64,000 bases of DNA. Source: Sarcocystis neurona (lineage: Eukaryota; Apicomplexa; Conoidasida; Eucoccidiorida; Sarcocystidae). The DNA is taken from positions 2,009,055 through 2,073,054 of the forward strand of contig KL647301.1 in the NCBI GenBank assembly GCA_000727475.1, in the 5' to 3' direction. Below are positions 62,750 to 64,000 of this stretch, piece after piece; the stretch's first letter is position 1, and each line of letters starts with the position of its first letter. The translations under genes and the position numbers were made by a program. The notes beneath the pieces were generated by a model, which saw only the letters and a list, made by a program, of their open reading frames with translations, had not been told where the DNA came from and did no database searches.

Positions 62750-63220
62750 AACATATATATACATATACCTACGCATATATATATATATATATATACGTAC
62801 ACCCTCATGCAGAATCCCTCAGTCACTTTTCAACAGGAGGCACGAGCTCACATACAGCGCCTCCTGCTGCTCCTCCCCTCTGCATATATATGTATATCGT
62901 GTGTCGTAGTATACGTAGGTATTGCCTGTAGCAGTGCACCGATACAGAGGACGTTTGTACAGTTGTGTACATATATGGGCAGCTTACGCAGACTACTACA
63001 CATATACACACCTTAGTACGTACGTACACACAGCGACTCTGTAGATGCGTATATATATGGAGAGGTTACGCATACTACTACACATACACACATATCAGTA
63101 CACACATACACACAGCGCTTGTGTAGTTGTGTAGACGTCTGGACAGGTTACGCACACTCGTACACATATATACACACATTCGCTACAGTATCAGATATAC
63201 ATATATATATATATATATGT
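62750..63220. repeat. TA/TATG microsatellites and a degenerate tandem repeat
   Basis: TA runs at 62755-62800 and 63198-63218. Between 62990 and 63180, a motif with TACTACACATA and ACACACAGCG recurs about every 60-100 bases, each copy preceded by ATATATGGG/AGAGGTTACGC. Confidence 0.7.
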
Positions 63221-63255
63221 AAATGCTTCTGGCGCCCACTTGTGACTATTATCAG

Positions 63256-63422
63256 CTCAGACTACTTAACAGCTTGTGTGCTTACAAGCGTGTGTGGCTT
63301 TCTCTCATGGGTGATCTTAAGAATCCTGGGAGACGGCGGGCCAGGGGTCCATTCTGCTTGCCCTTCCTGCTTGAATACCGCTGCGTCGCGAGACAACACG
63401 CGTCTTTACCGCTGCTGCTGCG
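63256..63422 (+). CDS. Internal exon of an unidentified basic protein
   Basis: The exon follows TGACTATTATCAG and reads LRLLNSLCAYKRVWLSLMGD, LKNPGRRRARGPFCLPFLLE, YRCVARQHASLPLLL, ending CG|GTAAAC in phase 2. The acceptor and donor are both good, and the strongly basic middle (GRRRAR) suggests a nucleic-acid or ribosome-binding protein, which is inference only. Neighbouring exons were not identified; the gene probably continues beyond the window. Confidence 0.42.
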
Positions 63423-64000
63423 GTAAACAGATGGCTGCCAGTGGGTGCTGCAATATCTGCCGCAGGTGACGGCTCTCTTGCACCATCGCCTGCGGCTTCG
63501 TCAAATGCTCCAGCAGATACTGCGGCAGTGACTGCTGTGTGCTGCTGGTTGCATCGCCCCTGCAGCTCCTACTGCTGCTGCCACGACGGCTTCTTTCGTG
63601 TGTCGGCGCTTCGGGGTTTGTGCTGCTGCTGCTGCGGCTGCTGCCACTCTGGGTTCATGGGGACACACTGCAGCAGCTCTGCTGGGCGTGTGCTGCAGCG
63701 TGGTGCTCACGGCGACTGCTGATGCTGCTGCTTTTGCTGCTGTTTTTGACTACTGCGGTTCACCAGAGGGGAGCTCGTTGAGGACTTGCCTTTATCCTGC
63801 TGCCTCGCAGCAGGCCTGATGCCTCAGCTCCAGGGAGGGCAGCCGCGAGAAAACGCAGCACCAGCAGACAGCGACTGCGAGTGGAGCGAGCTGCACCTGC
63901 TGCCTTCGAGGCGTACTCTGGAGCAGGAGCGGTGCAGGCAACAGCCTCTCTTGCTGGCTGCTGCACTTGCATCGTCAGGCCGAGCAGCAGTAGCTCTGCC
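63423..64000. other. GCT/CTG-rich DNA to the window end
   Basis: Intron-like, with no phase-matched exon found. Ala/Leu/Cys-rich frames are repeat translation. Confidence 0.35.

Overview
The window is eukaryotic nuclear DNA, most likely from a coccidian apicomplexan close to Eimeria. Signs of this: long CAG/GCA/CTG runs in all frames, on both strands and in exons and introns alike; proteins padded with poly-Gln, poly-Ala and poly-Ser; GT-AG introns often only 50-500 bases long; and blocks of (TA)n/(TATG)n microsatellite. There are no bacterial operons, ribosome binding sites, rRNA genes, credible tRNA genes or CRISPR arrays. The genus is inferred from base-composition style, not from a marker gene. 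Positions 23514-23848 are an assembly gap.

The one gene identified with high confidence is a 2581-residue, apparently intronless Ser/Thr kinase on the minus strand (53405 to 45660). It has AGC-kinase motifs and an NDR/LATS-like C-terminal hydrophobic motif, and its catalytic domain is interrupted by very large low-complexity insertions. A C3HC4 RING-finger exon (28438 to 27680, minus) is the next clearest call. Other well-supported minus-strand genes have no recognised family: a 427-residue Gln-rich ORF (22705 to 21422), a Ser/Gln-rich gene (about 26200 to 24016) and a Gln-rich gene of at least two exons (about 32856 to 30967).

Most remaining genes are small-exon genes hidden in repeat DNA. 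I found them by requiring three things together: non-repetitive protein-like reading, GT/AG boundaries, and matching codon phase across the intron. Examples are a 92-residue two-exon protein with a C-terminal membrane segment (8942 to 7177), minus-strand genes at 14208-13050, 19560-17038, 36278-35117, 40119-39191, 42325-40933 and 60887-60377, and plus-strand genes or terminal exons at 376-1452, 3048-4022, 15580-15753, 16219-16591, 33950-34534, 42630-44903, 62370-62744 and 63256-63422. Their existence is better supported than their functions or exact ends.

Layout: 0-23 kb is repeat-rich with small-exon genes on both strands; 23.4-24.0 kb is a TA tract with the gap; 24-33 kb holds Gln/Ser-rich minus genes and several tandem repeats; 33-45 kb is a dense set of small multi-exon genes with a divergent pair near 42.5 kb; 45.6-53.4 kb is the kinase; 54.5-59.7 kb is a repeat-poor island with no clear gene, holding a 267-bp foldback sequence, a 73-bp tandem duplication and diverged copies of coding-like segments; 60-64 kb returns to repeat-rich DNA with small exons. 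No shared pathway links the genes; the window looks like an ordinary chromosomal mosaic of repeat-rich and repeat-poor segments.
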